A DNA stretch of 64,000 bases. Source: Candidatus Latescibacterota bacterium. GTDB lineage: Bacteria > Latescibacterota > MWCZ01. The stretch spans positions 294,526 through 358,525 of the forward strand of contig JAKJDF010000001.1 of the NCBI GenBank assembly GCA_022706085.1, given 5' to 3'. A program made the translations under genes and the position numbers. The notes under the pieces are model-generated. The model worked only from the letters and a program-made list of their open reading frames with translations. It did no database searches and was not told the DNA's origin. Within the stretch, counting starts at the first letter, position 1. The number at the start of each line of letters is the position of its first letter. Below are positions 48,272-57,520 of the stretch, piece after piece.

Positions 48272-49497
48272 TACGGTTTGTGGGTCGAACGGGCGTCTTT
48301 TCTTTTTTCCTCCTATGCACAACCGTCGCGGCGTTGCCACAAAACCCTGATGGTGATCTGAGCGACCGCTTGGAAGTCCAGCAAGCCGAGCTGGCACGGA
48401 TTGAACAGGAACTGGCCACCACCAACGCAGAGATGCGGATGGCGAAAGCGCGCGAACGGGCACTGGCCATGCAGGTGGTGGCTGCATCGAACCGCGCCGG
48501 ATTGACCAAGTACGCGATCAACCGTCTCACCGAAGCCGAAACTGCGCTTGTTTCCGACATGAACACCGCGCAGATCAGGGCACAGCAGACACGCGAGGAG
48601 ATCGAGCGCCGGAGGGAATCCATCTCGCGGCGGGTGAGAACTCTCTACATCCACGGGAGGCGCGAACCGTTCCAGCGCGCATTGATGGCGTCGTCACTCG
48701 CGCACTGGCTTGCGGCGAGGGAATACGTCACGGCAGCCGCACGACGTGACGCAAATGAGATACGTTCTTTGAAACGTGACCAGGTGCGGCTGGACTCGTT
48801 GACGGCTCTCTACGCCCGCCAGAAAGTGCTTCTGGATACCCTCATCGCAACGCGCGAGCGGCAACGGGACGAATTGGCGGGCGCGGAAGTGGAGGCGCGG
48901 AGGCTCCTGCGTGCAATGCGCGCAAAGAGGCGAACATTGGAGCAATCCGCCGACGCACTTGAGAGCCAGCGAGCAGAAAGCAGACAGCGAATCGCCGATT
49001 TCCTTTCCTCGCAGACAGGGGCATCCTCCACACGCATTCCGTTGCTTGAACAAGGTCCCGGTTTCCGCGAGGAAACGGGATTTGTCAACCTCAAAGGAAA
49101 GCTCCCGTGGCCCGTGGAGGGACGCGTCACGTCTCGTTTCGGTCGCAGGAGGGACGCGACCACGCAGACGTGGACACGTAACCGAGGCATTGACATCCGG
49201 GTCCCGAAAGGAACCGAAGTAACCGCCGTGGGAGCCGGCAGAATTGCCATGGTGGACTGGTTCCGCGGGTACGGGTCGTTCGTAATCGTTTCACACGGGC
49301 AGAATTATTACACATTGTACGCGCATCTCGGCGAGATCCATGTTCAGAAGAATGAACACGTCCAACAGGGTCAGGTGATCGGATTGTCCGGCGACAGTGG
49401 CACGCTTGGTGAGGAAAAGCTGCACTTCGAGCTTCTCGGAGGTCCACAGGCATTGAACCCGCTCGACTGGCTTCAACCGCGACGAACAGGCCTCTGA
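48265..49497 (+). CDS. EnvC-like murein hydrolase activator with degenerate LytM/M23 domain
   Basis: A 410-residue periplasmic protein: short signal sequence (about 1-24), a long coiled coil (about 28-260) and a C-terminal LytM/M23 domain (about 290-405). The Zn-site pattern is broken: the HxxxD His is Asn 306, and the first His of the HxH pair is Lys 385. Asp 310, His 354 and His 387 remain. E. coli EnvC has a similarly degenerate domain that activates amidases under FtsEX control. The frame starts at GTG 48265 with GAGGAA upstream (TTG 48268 is an alternative) and overlaps the ftsX stop. Confidence 0.9.
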   Translation: MLIRFVGRTGVFSFFLLCTTVAALPQNPDGDLSDRLEVQQAELARIEQELATTNAEMRMAKARERALAMQVVAASNRAGLTKYAINRLTEAETALVSDMNTAQIRAQQTREEIERRRESISRRVRTLYIHGRREPFQRALMASSLAHWLAAREYVTAAARRDANEIRSLKRDQVRLDSLTALYARQKVLLDTLIATRERQRDELAGAEVEARRLLRAMRAKRRTLEQSADALESQRAESRQRIADFLSSQTGASSTRIPLLEQGPGFREETGFVNLKGKLPWPVEGRVTSRFGRRRDATTQTWTRNRGIDIRVPKGTEVTAVGAGRIAMVDWFRGYGSFVIVSHGQNYYTLYAHLGEIHVQKNEHVQQGQVIGLSGDSGTLGEEKLHFELLGGPQALNPLDWLQPRRTGL

Positions 49498-49509
49498 AAG
49501 GAGCACCCC

Positions 49510-50682
49510 ATGCCTTCAGCTCTCGCGTCACTTCCCGAAAGGATACTGCTCGGACCCGGCCCGTCCAACGTCCATCCACGCGTGATGCGTGCGCTCTCGG
49601 CGCCTGTGGTCGGCCACCTTGATCCCGCGTTCATCAGCGTGATGGAGGAGCTGAAAGGCCTGCTCCGGAAAGTATTCTGTACAAAGAACGAATTCGCGGT
49701 TCCACTTTCGGGCACCGGTTCGGCCGGGATGGAAGCGGCGCTTGCGAACGTAATCGAACCGGCGGACAGCGTGATTGTTTGTATCAACGGTGTTTTTGGC
49801 ACGCGGATGAAAGAAATCGCCGAGCGCTGCGGGGCGAACGTCGTTACCGTGGAAGCGCCGTGGGGAAGCTCCATTGACGCCGGCGACGTGGAAAGGGCGC
49901 TGAAGGCAACACCGGGAGTGAAGCTCGTTGCGTTCGTTCACGCGGAGACATCTACGGGAGTGCTCCAACCGGTGGACGACATCTGCAGGCTTGCACACGA
50001 ACACGGTGCGCTCATCCTCGCCGACGCGGTTACGTCCCTCGGCGGAGCACCAGTCCTCACTGACGACTGGGGATTGGATATCGTTTACAGCGGCACTCAG
50101 AAATGCCTGAGCTGCCCTCCGGGACTGGCACCGGTCACGTTCAATGAACGAGCACTGGACGTGATCCGCAGAAGGAAGACGAAGGTGCAGAGCTGGTATC
50201 TTGATGCCACAATGCTGATGCGCTACTGGGGAGAGGAGCGCGTATACCACCACACGGCACCGATTTCGATGAATTATGCGCTCTGCGAGGCGTTGCGTCT
50301 TGTTCTGGAGGAAGGCCTTGAGGCGCGCTGGAAGCGACATGTTCGGAACCACCGCGCGCTTGTCGCCGGAATCGAAGCGATGGGGCTTTCGATGGCTGTG
50401 AATGACGCTGTTCGGGCCCCCATGCTTAACGCGGTAGTTGTTCCGGACGGAATCGACGAGAAAAGGGTGCGTCGTTCGATGTTGGACGGCATGAACGTCG
50501 AAATAGGAGCGGGACTGGGTCCTCTTGCCGGCAAGATCTGGCGGATCGGGTTGATGGGGTATTCGAGCAAACCTGAAAACGTCCTGACCTGCCTTTCCGC
50601 TCTGAACGCAGCGCTTCGGGAACAGGGGAAGCGTTGTCCGAACGGGCTCAACGCTGCCATCGACGCGTTCCAGATGGACTGA
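49510..50682 (+). CDS. Class V aminotransferase (serine/alanine-glyoxylate aminotransferase-like)
   Basis: A 390-residue pyridoxal-phosphate enzyme. The internal aldimine Lys is near 198 (VYSGTQKCLSCPPG), with the cofactor-binding segments GTGSAGMEAAL and LADAVTSLGG. This branch uses glyoxylate as amino acceptor with alanine, serine or a phosphonate substrate as donor. Its start has AGGAG upstream, 12 bases after the EnvC-like gene. A tartronate semialdehyde reductase-like gene lies at 38.2 kb, so a glyoxylate pathway is possible. Confidence 0.88.
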   Translation: MPSALASLPERILLGPGPSNVHPRVMRALSAPVVGHLDPAFISVMEELKGLLRKVFCTKNEFAVPLSGTGSAGMEAALANVIEPADSVIVCINGVFGTRMKEIAERCGANVVTVEAPWGSSIDAGDVERALKATPGVKLVAFVHAETSTGVLQPVDDICRLAHEHGALILADAVTSLGGAPVLTDDWGLDIVYSGTQKCLSCPPGLAPVTFNERALDVIRRRKTKVQSWYLDATMLMRYWGEERVYHHTAPISMNYALCEALRLVLEEGLEARWKRHVRNHRALVAGIEAMGLSMAVNDAVRAPMLNAVVVPDGIDEKRVRRSMLDGMNVEIGAGLGPLAGKIWRIGLMGYSSKPENVLTCLSALNAALREQGKRCPNGLNAAIDAFQMD

Positions 50683-50704
50683 TGTTGCCTTTGGGGAGAC
50701 ACGC

Positions 50705-51250
50705 ATGACGCCACGGGAGTATGCACATGCGCAGTATCACCTGACAGACATCACGCGGGCGCCTGTGGACCTCGTTCCAATCATTCGCCGCTATCAACTG
50801 CGGATCGTGGAAGTTGAGGTGCTTGACCGCGCGGACAGCAGGCTCCAGTTATCGAACACCGCGAGGCTCATCAGAATACGGCGGGATATTGACCATACGC
50901 GCAAACGGTGGGAGATTGCCCGCCAGATTGGTCTGTTCGTGATGTTGAATGAAGGAGAACGGCCACGGGTTCGAGATACTTCAGTGTTTGCATCGGAGCT
51001 TCTGATGCCCGCAGAGCTTGTCGTGCGTCTCTACCGCAACCGGAGGGAGTGGCTGAAAAACGCCATGCTGGTGGGAATGAGCGCGACGAAACGCGACATG
51101 ATCCGTGGGCTGTCGTGGCAATTCGAAGTGGATGACAGGGCAATTGCCATACGTCTGGACGAATTGCACCTCGGACCCGGTGCGGGGCCGAACAAGAGGG
51201 TCTGGTCGAGTAGCCCGGGAGTAATTCCGAGATGGGAAGCCGATCCGTGA
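50705..51250 (+). CDS. ImmA/IrrE-like protein with lost metalloprotease motif
   Basis: A 181-residue protein of the ImmA/IrrE (DUF955) type judged from VDLVPIIRRYQLRI at the N-terminus and FASELLMPAELV near 95-106, both typical. The HExxH zinc motif is replaced by ARQIGLF near 72-78, so zinc binding and proteolysis are not expected. Intact relatives cut repressors of mobile elements or of stress responses. It could be a regulatory pseudo-enzyme. Its stop overlaps pcm by 19 bases. Confidence 0.72.
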   Translation: MTPREYAHAQYHLTDITRAPVDLVPIIRRYQLRIVEVEVLDRADSRLQLSNTARLIRIRRDIDHTRKRWEIARQIGLFVMLNEGERPRVRDTSVFASELLMPAELVVRLYRNRREWLKNAMLVGMSATKRDMIRGLSWQFEVDDRAIAIRLDELHLGPGAGPNKRVWSSSPGVIPRWEADP

Positions 51251-51936
51251 TCCCCCGGAAAGCCGGTTGGTCGCGCCTCGAAGGTAACGCCACGGTACTC
51301 CAACGGAATCACATGGTGGACCAACAGATTTGCGGCCGCGGCATTCGGGACGCGCGAGTAGTAGAGGCGATGCGCGTACTTCCGCGACACGTTTTCGTGC
51401 CACCGGAACGTAGTTCCGACGCCTACGACGACCATCCTCTGCCAATCGGTTGCGGGCAGACCATTTCTCAACCGTATATCGTCGCGCTCATGCTGGAATT
51501 ACTGGAAACCACAGGGAAGGAACGGGTTCTCGAGATCGGAACGGGATCAGGGTACCAAACGGGCCTTCTGGCGCTGCTCTGTCATCACGTCTACACCGTT
51601 GAGAGACACCAGGAACTCGCTGATTCGGCTCGCCGGATCCTGTCGGACCTCGGTCTGGAAAACATCACCTTCCGCTGCGCGGACGGATCTCTTGGGTGGA
51701 AAGACTGCGCGCCGTTCGACAGAATCATTATCTCCGCCGCAACTCCATTGCTCTCCACCGAGCTATTGAACCAATTGGACGAAGGAGGCGTGCTCGTTGC
51801 CCCGGTGGGCGACCGGTGGGAGCAGTCACTGAAAGCAGTCCACAAGCGGTCCGGCAAAACTGAAACAACAGATCATGGTCCCTGCGTCTTTGTTCCACTT
51901 ATCGGGAATGGAGGGTTTCCGTCCAGCGCCGGCTGA
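51232..51936 (+). CDS. pcm: Protein-L-isoaspartate O-methyltransferase
   Basis: A 234-residue SAM-dependent repair enzyme that methylates isoaspartyl residues in damaged proteins. MVDQQICGRGIRDARVVEAM, GCGQTISQPYIVALML and VLEIGTGSGYQTGLLAL are characteristic. The start is ATG at 51232, or GTG at 51247, which would give a GTGA overlap with the IrrE-like gene. The 3' end overlaps the next gene on the opposite strand by 64 bases. Confidence 0.93.
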   Translation: MGSRSVIPRKAGWSRLEGNATVLQRNHMVDQQICGRGIRDARVVEAMRVLPRHVFVPPERSSDAYDDHPLPIGCGQTISQPYIVALMLELLETTGKERVLEIGTGSGYQTGLLALLCHHVYTVERHQELADSARRILSDLGLENITFRCADGSLGWKDCAPFDRIIISAATPLLSTELLNQLDEGGVLVAPVGDRWEQSLKAVHKRSGKTETTDHGPCVFVPLIGNGGFPSSAG

Positions 51937-52997
51937 AACACGTGTGCGTATTTGCTCCCCTCCCCCCTTTTCCGGGCGCTTGCAAACCCGGCCACCCCGG
52001 TCTCCCTCAGGAAGGCTTTCAGAGCCGCAGTCACCACGGCCACGCTGGGAGTCGGTAACGTATCGTCGCGCCATCTGCCGTAATGTTCGCAGAGGCGTTG
52101 TGCAACGTGCCCGAGTGCACGGTTGATCCGGTAATCCACCTGATGGCGGGCGGACAGACCGGGCAGCCCGAGCAGTTCCGCCCGTTCCGCGATTTCCGTC
52201 AGCGACCAGCCAGCGTCAAACACGAGAATGAGAAGCCGGGCATCCGCCTCCGGTAAAGACTTCACGAATCCCGCCACCACGTCCTGAAGTCCGGAAAGGA
52301 GGCGGTTCAGTGCCACGTTCTCCACGGTCTCGTCGGGCAATGGAGACGCGTCACGAAGTTCTTGCGCCGCGCACTCCTTGTCATCCCGCGACTGGGGCGC
52401 TTCAATCGGCACCGGCCGCAGAAGCGCCTTGCGATTCGCCATGATTCGTTGGTATACGCGGGGGCTTTTCCTCGCGAGGGTTTCGAGAAGGGTTTCGCAG
52501 AGTTCGTGAGCCTTTGTTTCCGTCATGCCAAGATCCTGCGCGATCCAGAGCGCGTCTTTGCCCCACACGAGCCTCCGGTACACCTCTTGTTCGATTCTGG
52601 GACGGTCCTGCATGAGCTTTGGCAAGCGAGTGTCTGCGCGCCACCGTGTTTCATCCGCACGAGCCATGAACGATTTGATGATCTGCCGTCTGTCGCCGAT
52701 CATCCGGTATATCCAGGTTCGCACCTCGCACTCGCCGCGGTAGAACCGCAGGAGACTCGCACGAACCCGTTCCGCCATGAACAGGTAGAGATCCGACGCA
52801 ATATCCGCGAGCACCCCCGGGCGGTCGCGAGAGGCGCACGTGCGGGCATAGGTTCTGGCCGCTGCAAGAAGCATCGGCGTATAGCGCTGGAGAATGACCC
52901 TCCACGCACCTTCCGAGTCGTTCCGCATGGAAGACACGAGCTCGCGGTCTGACAGGAAGGCGAGAGACAGGCTTTGCGTTTCAGGAGCAGTCTTCAT
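51873..52997 (-). CDS. RNA polymerase sigma-70-like protein of unusual length
   Basis: A 374-residue protein. Residues about 15-115 look like a sigma region 2 (AWRVILQRYTPMLLAAARTYAR, DLYLFMAERVR, CEVRTWIYRMIGDRRQI). Two later segments resemble region 4-type helix-turn-helix units (ALWIAQDLGMTETKAHEL near 165, and GWSLTEIAERAELLGLPGLSARHQVDYRINRAL near 265-300). ECF sigma factors are normally about 180-200 residues, so this has a doubled or extended C-terminal part. No anti-sigma gene adjoins. It could be the missing target of the partner switch at 24-29 kb, but nothing in the sequence shows this. ATG at 52997 is preferred over 53057. Confidence 0.7.
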   Translation of the reverse strand: MKTAPETQSLSLAFLSDRELVSSMRNDSEGAWRVILQRYTPMLLAAARTYARTCASRDRPGVLADIASDLYLFMAERVRASLLRFYRGECEVRTWIYRMIGDRRQIIKSFMARADETRWRADTRLPKLMQDRPRIEQEVYRRLVWGKDALWIAQDLGMTETKAHELCETLLETLARKSPRVYQRIMANRKALLRPVPIEAPQSRDDKECAAQELRDASPLPDETVENVALNRLLSGLQDVVAGFVKSLPEADARLLILVFDAGWSLTEIAERAELLGLPGLSARHQVDYRINRALGHVAQRLCEHYGRWRDDTLPTPSVAVVTAALKAFLRETGVAGFASARKRGEGSKYAHVFQPALDGNPPFPISGTKTQGP

Positions 52998-53292
52998 AGT
53001 GTGGTTTGGACTTTCACGAGTACCGGGACATCGTTTCGAGCTTCCCGCTTGCAGCACCGAGGCACGGTTCGGCCAGTAACGGCGGCGAGACCAACGTAAG
53101 AAACGTCAGACGGCAAAGACGCCTTTTTTCGGGCACTGTCCTTCTCTTCGCGTAAGAACATCCTTTCGCGCCCGGGGAGTTCCAATGCAGGTGGCGTTTC
53201 CCTTCAGAAGACGGGAGGGTACCTTAATTCGTGAAACTGCGAAGCATTCGCCTTGAAGCCGTCCCACTCTTCACAGCAGACGGAACGCACAA
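52998..53292. other. Divergent intergenic region of 295 bases
   Basis: Separates the sigma-like gene and the first GH38 gene. I see a T6 run near 53125 but no strong hairpin, and no convincing promoter pair or gene. Confidence 0.4.
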
Positions 53293-55773
53293 ATGGAATT
53301 CGTCCACCATCCCGGGCCGTACCACGTATATCTCGTCCCTCACTCGCACATTGACGTTGAGTGGTACTGGACCTATGACAAAACGCGCGTGTGGTCGCGC
53401 GACATTTTGGAAAGCGCAATCGAACTGCTCGAAAGAAAACCTGAAGAAACCTTCTCTCAGGACCAGACACCTGTTCTCGAGCTTCTCGCGGAACAACGAC
53501 AACACCTTTCTGGAACGCCGATATCACAGTGGCTGACCTCGGGCAGATTGGAGATTCTTGGCGGGTTTGTTCAACCCGAAGTAGCAGAGCCTGACGGCGA
53601 ATGCCTCATCCGGCAGTTCGTACTGGGGAGGAAACGCGCAAAAGAGATGTTCGGCGTCGCACAGACGGTTGGCTGGTTGATCGACACATTCGGACAGGTC
53701 CCGCAGATCCCGCAGATCCTCGTCGGATGCGGCATGGACTCCTACGTCTTCATGCGAGGGGTGCCACGCCGGCTGGGAGAAGTGCCCACGGCATTCTGGT
53801 GCGAGTCGCCGGACGGGACCCGCGTTCTGACGTACTGGATGGCAAGCGGGTACACGACATCGGCAGGAACTCTCCTGGACTCCTTGAAGGAAGAGATCGC
53901 CCACTCGTCCTCTCAGATGATCATGATCGGCTGGGGCGCGGACGTCACCAACCCCGCAGAAGCGCCGGCGGAGAAGGCGCGCGAGGCTCTGCTTAATGCA
54001 GCCACGGCGGACGGGCTTCCACTCGCCTCGGTCACGATCGCGACGCCCGGCGCTTTTTTCCGCGCGCTTCGCGAGCAAGCGGGCAATTTGCCGACAGTCT
54101 GCGAGGATTTCGCGCCAGTAGACGATCGCTTCGCTGACCTCCGGGGAACATACTCGAATCGGGCGCGCCACAAGATTGCCAATCGGAAGGCGGAGGCAGC
54201 ACTCCTCGCCGCCGAAGCCTGGAACGCTCTCGCGGTGGAATCTGGAAGCCACGATTTCACGAGCGAACTCGAGACGCTTTGGCGACGACTGCTGTTCTCA
54301 CAGTTTCACGATACGATTGGCGGAAGTTGCACCGACCAGGTGTACGAGAAGGCGTTGAAAAGGTGCAACACGGTCGTGGACTTCGCCGAGGACATCACCG
54401 ACAAATCGCTGGAGGTGCTGGCTGCAACCGCAGACACAGGCGCCTTTCGATACCCCGTGCTCGTCTTCAACCCTTCCTCTTTCCCCCGAACTGACGTCGC
54501 CGAGTACGAAATGGTATTCAGGGAGGAGCCAACCAATTTCAGGGTCGTTCAGGCGGACGGGAAAGAGGTGCTCCACGTCATCGGGAACCCGAGGGGCTCC
54601 AGGTTTGCAACCTCGGGCGCAATCGCGACCGCGCACGTGACCTGGTTGGCCAGCGATGTCCCCCCAATGGGGTTCAAGGTTTTCGCCATTGAACCGATAC
54701 CGGGGCGCGCGGCATCTGCTCGCGCGACAGCTGGAACCGGTTCCGTGGAAAACGAATGGTACCGGGTGCAAATAGACCCGACAACCGGAGACGTCGCCCA
54801 GATAACCGACCTTTCAACAGGCTATCGCTGTCTCGACGGGGCAGGAAACGAGATCGTCGCGAGGGAGGAAAAGAACCCGAATCTGGAAGGATGGGTTGGT
54901 CTCACCGGCAAAGAAGAACGCACGAGCCACACGCCAGCCGAAGTTCGAGTGGAAGTGGAGAAGAACAACCTCTTCCAACGGGTGGTTACGCGCCGCGCAT
55001 TCCTCGGTTGCCAACTTGTTCGAGAGGTCTCGCTTTTCCGCGGGGTCCGGCGCATACATTGCAGGACTCGTTTCCTCGGATTCGCGGGCGGCGATGTGCT
55101 TGTATCCGTCCGTTTCCCCGCCGCGCTTTCGTGCGAGGGCGAAATAGTGTATGAGACCCCGTTCGCGATGACTCCGCGCGACCGGTCTTACCATTGCGCC
55201 CAGAAGGTGGTCGACATACACGACGGTGTACGAGGATTGGCCATAATCAACGTGGGAACGGCAGGTCACTTCCCGGTGGGAAACGCTCTTGACATGATCC
55301 TTTTCCGCAGCCTCCGTGATTTCCCCGACTATTATGCGCCACTTGCTGCCGAACACGGCGACCATTCATTCGAATACGCTGTCATTCCCCACGCGGGAGA
55401 ATGGCGCGACGGAAACGTTGTGGCTGAAGGCCACGCGGTGAACGCACCTTTCTTGGTTCATTTCGCGGGCATGCGGAGAGGCGCTCATGCAGAGTCGCAC
55501 TCCCTGCTCTCGGTAAGCCCGCGAAGCGTACGCGTAAGCGCGGTGAAGCGGGCAGAGTCCGGCACAGGTCTCGTCGTCCGCATGTGGGAAACACACGGCA
55601 AACCAACAGAGGCCAAACTGGTTTTGGATATGCCTTTTTCCGCCGCATGGAGCGCAACCATGGAGGAGCAACCGATCGCGCCGCTTCAACATGCGCGCCA
55701 CGAAATCAGGGTTCCTCTGCGAGGCTGGCAGATTTCGACCATCCTGATCCATACACAGCCTCATTCCGACTGA
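53293..55773 (+). CDS. Glycoside hydrolase family 38 alpha-mannosidase, copy 1
   Basis: An 826-residue GH38 enzyme that releases alpha-linked mannose. Zn-binding motif VPHSHIDVEWYWTYD is near 15, the nucleophile Asp is in GWLIDTFGQVPQIPQIL near 130, and a further metal-site His is in FSQFHDTIGGSC near 340. C-terminal beta-domains follow with HIEVR-like strands. No signal peptide is seen, so it is probably cytoplasmic. It has no operon partner at its start. An NCS2 permease gene follows by 19 bases. Confidence 0.93.
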   Translation: MEFVHHPGPYHVYLVPHSHIDVEWYWTYDKTRVWSRDILESAIELLERKPEETFSQDQTPVLELLAEQRQHLSGTPISQWLTSGRLEILGGFVQPEVAEPDGECLIRQFVLGRKRAKEMFGVAQTVGWLIDTFGQVPQIPQILVGCGMDSYVFMRGVPRRLGEVPTAFWCESPDGTRVLTYWMASGYTTSAGTLLDSLKEEIAHSSSQMIMIGWGADVTNPAEAPAEKAREALLNAATADGLPLASVTIATPGAFFRALREQAGNLPTVCEDFAPVDDRFADLRGTYSNRARHKIANRKAEAALLAAEAWNALAVESGSHDFTSELETLWRRLLFSQFHDTIGGSCTDQVYEKALKRCNTVVDFAEDITDKSLEVLAATADTGAFRYPVLVFNPSSFPRTDVAEYEMVFREEPTNFRVVQADGKEVLHVIGNPRGSRFATSGAIATAHVTWLASDVPPMGFKVFAIEPIPGRAASARATAGTGSVENEWYRVQIDPTTGDVAQITDLSTGYRCLDGAGNEIVAREEKNPNLEGWVGLTGKEERTSHTPAEVRVEVEKNNLFQRVVTRRAFLGCQLVREVSLFRGVRRIHCRTRFLGFAGGDVLVSVRFPAALSCEGEIVYETPFAMTPRDRSYHCAQKVVDIHDGVRGLAIINVGTAGHFPVGNALDMILFRSLRDFPDYYAPLAAEHGDHSFEYAVIPHAGEWRDGNVVAEGHAVNAPFLVHFAGMRRGAHAESHSLLSVSPRSVRVSAVKRAESGTGLVVRMWETHGKPTEAKLVLDMPFSAAWSATMEEQPIAPLQHARHEIRVPLRGWQISTILIHTQPHSD

Positions 55774-55792
55774 CCTCAGAAGGAGATGACGC

Positions 55793-57100
55793 GTGCTATC
55801 GCAGCTGAACACCCGCCTTGCAGAACGTGGCACTACGTTACGGAGAGAAGCAATCGGCGGAATAACGACGTTTGCGACCATGGCATATATTGTGGTGGTG
55901 AATCCCGCGATCCTCAGCGACGCAATGGGCAGGGAGTGGATCGGCGCGCTGGTCGTCGCCACCTGCGTTTCCGCCGCAATTGCGACGTTGCTGATGGGAT
56001 GGTGGGCGGACTACCCCATCGCTCTTGCCCCCGGCATGGGGTTGAACGCGTACTTCGCATACACAGTCGTTCTCCAGAATCACATCCCGTGGCAGGTGGC
56101 TCTGGCCGCCGTGTTCGTGAGCGGCCTTCTGTTCGTCCTGCTGACGTTGGTGAACGTGCAGGAGATTCTTGTCACTGCCATTCCGCTTGGAATCCGCAAC
56201 GGAACGGCAGCCGGGATAGGGATATTCATCGCCTTCATCGGGCTCCAGAAATGCGGCTTCGTCGTCTCGTCACCCGCCACGATGGTGATGGGTGGCGACG
56301 TTACCTCTCTTCCGTTTCTCCTCACGCTCGGCGGAATCGCGCTGACCGGTGGTCTCACGATGCGAAAGGTGCGCGGCGCGTTCATCATCGGAATCTGCGC
56401 CACCGCTGTTGCGGGTATTATACTGGGCGTTTCGCCGATGCCGGAACGTTTTTTTGCGATTCCTGATTTGCCGACGGGACTTGTCGGGCAGGCTATTCTT
56501 CGTCTGCCCGACGCCTTGGAACTGGGCCTCGTTACCATCGTCGTAACGTTTCTTTTCATCGACCTTTTCGACACTGCGGGGACTTTGAGCGGAGTTGGAA
56601 GCGCGGCGGGTTTTGTGGACGCACAGGGGCGCCTGCCAAGAGCGAAACGGGCGTTCCTCGCAGATGGCGTGGGAACGAGTGTCGGAGCGATCATGGGAAC
56701 CAGCACGGTTACGAGTTACATCGAGAGCGCGGCAGGCATCTCCCAGGGCGCGCGAAGCGGGATGGCGAACCTGGTCACTGCGATCCTGTTCCTTCTCGCG
56801 ATACCGTTTTTCCCGATAGCGGCCGCGCTGCCGGGGTACGCAACCGCACCCGCGCTGGTGGTTGTGGGTGTGATGATGTGCGGGCAGATGAAACACGTGA
56901 ACTGGGAGGACATTGCCGAGGGGTTGCCGGCAGTTGCCGTCATGATTGGTATACCGCTTACTTTCAGTATCGCGGAAGGGCTTTCTTTCGCCATAGTACT
57001 GCATCCCCTCATCCTTGCTCTGGGCGGGCGGTGGCGAGAAGTTCACTGGCTGAACTGGCTTCTGGCTGGCCTGGTCGTGCTCCGCTTTGCGCTTATCTGA
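55793..57100 (+). CDS. NCS2-family purine permease (AzgA/PbuG-like)
   Basis: A 435-residue membrane protein with about 12 hydrophobic segments. The AzgA/PbuG subgroup (adenine, guanine, hypoxanthine uptake) is indicated by GGITTFATMAYIVVVNPAIL, LAPGMGLNAYFAY, FIDLFDTAGTL and TSTVTSYIESAAGISQGARSG. GTG at 55793 follows AGGAG. It ends 12 bases before a PII gene, an unusual partner, since PII usually sits with the ammonium channel gene. Confidence 0.93.
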   Translation: MLSQLNTRLAERGTTLRREAIGGITTFATMAYIVVVNPAILSDAMGREWIGALVVATCVSAAIATLLMGWWADYPIALAPGMGLNAYFAYTVVLQNHIPWQVALAAVFVSGLLFVLLTLVNVQEILVTAIPLGIRNGTAAGIGIFIAFIGLQKCGFVVSSPATMVMGGDVTSLPFLLTLGGIALTGGLTMRKVRGAFIIGICATAVAGIILGVSPMPERFFAIPDLPTGLVGQAILRLPDALELGLVTIVVTFLFIDLFDTAGTLSGVGSAAGFVDAQGRLPRAKRAFLADGVGTSVGAIMGTSTVTSYIESAAGISQGARSGMANLVTAILFLLAIPFFPIAAALPGYATAPALVVVGVMMCGQMKHVNWEDIAEGLPAVAVMIGIPLTFSIAEGLSFAIVLHPLILALGGRWREVHWLNWLLAGLVVLRFALI

Positions 57101-57451
<351 letters not shown>

Positions 57452-57479
57452 TTGCGCGGGGAGCCGGTTGACATTCCGG

Positions 57480-57515
57480 AAGGGGACAGAAACGGAATCT
57501 GTCCCCTTCTTTTTT
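57480..57515 (+). terminator. Rho-independent terminator after glnB
   Basis: A perfect 11-bp stem (57480-57490 with 57498-57508) with a 7-base loop (AACGGAA) is followed by CTTTTTT. It lies 29 bases after the glnB stop and just before the end of the convergent citramalate synthase gene. Confidence 0.93.
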
Positions 57516-57520
57516 GGGTA

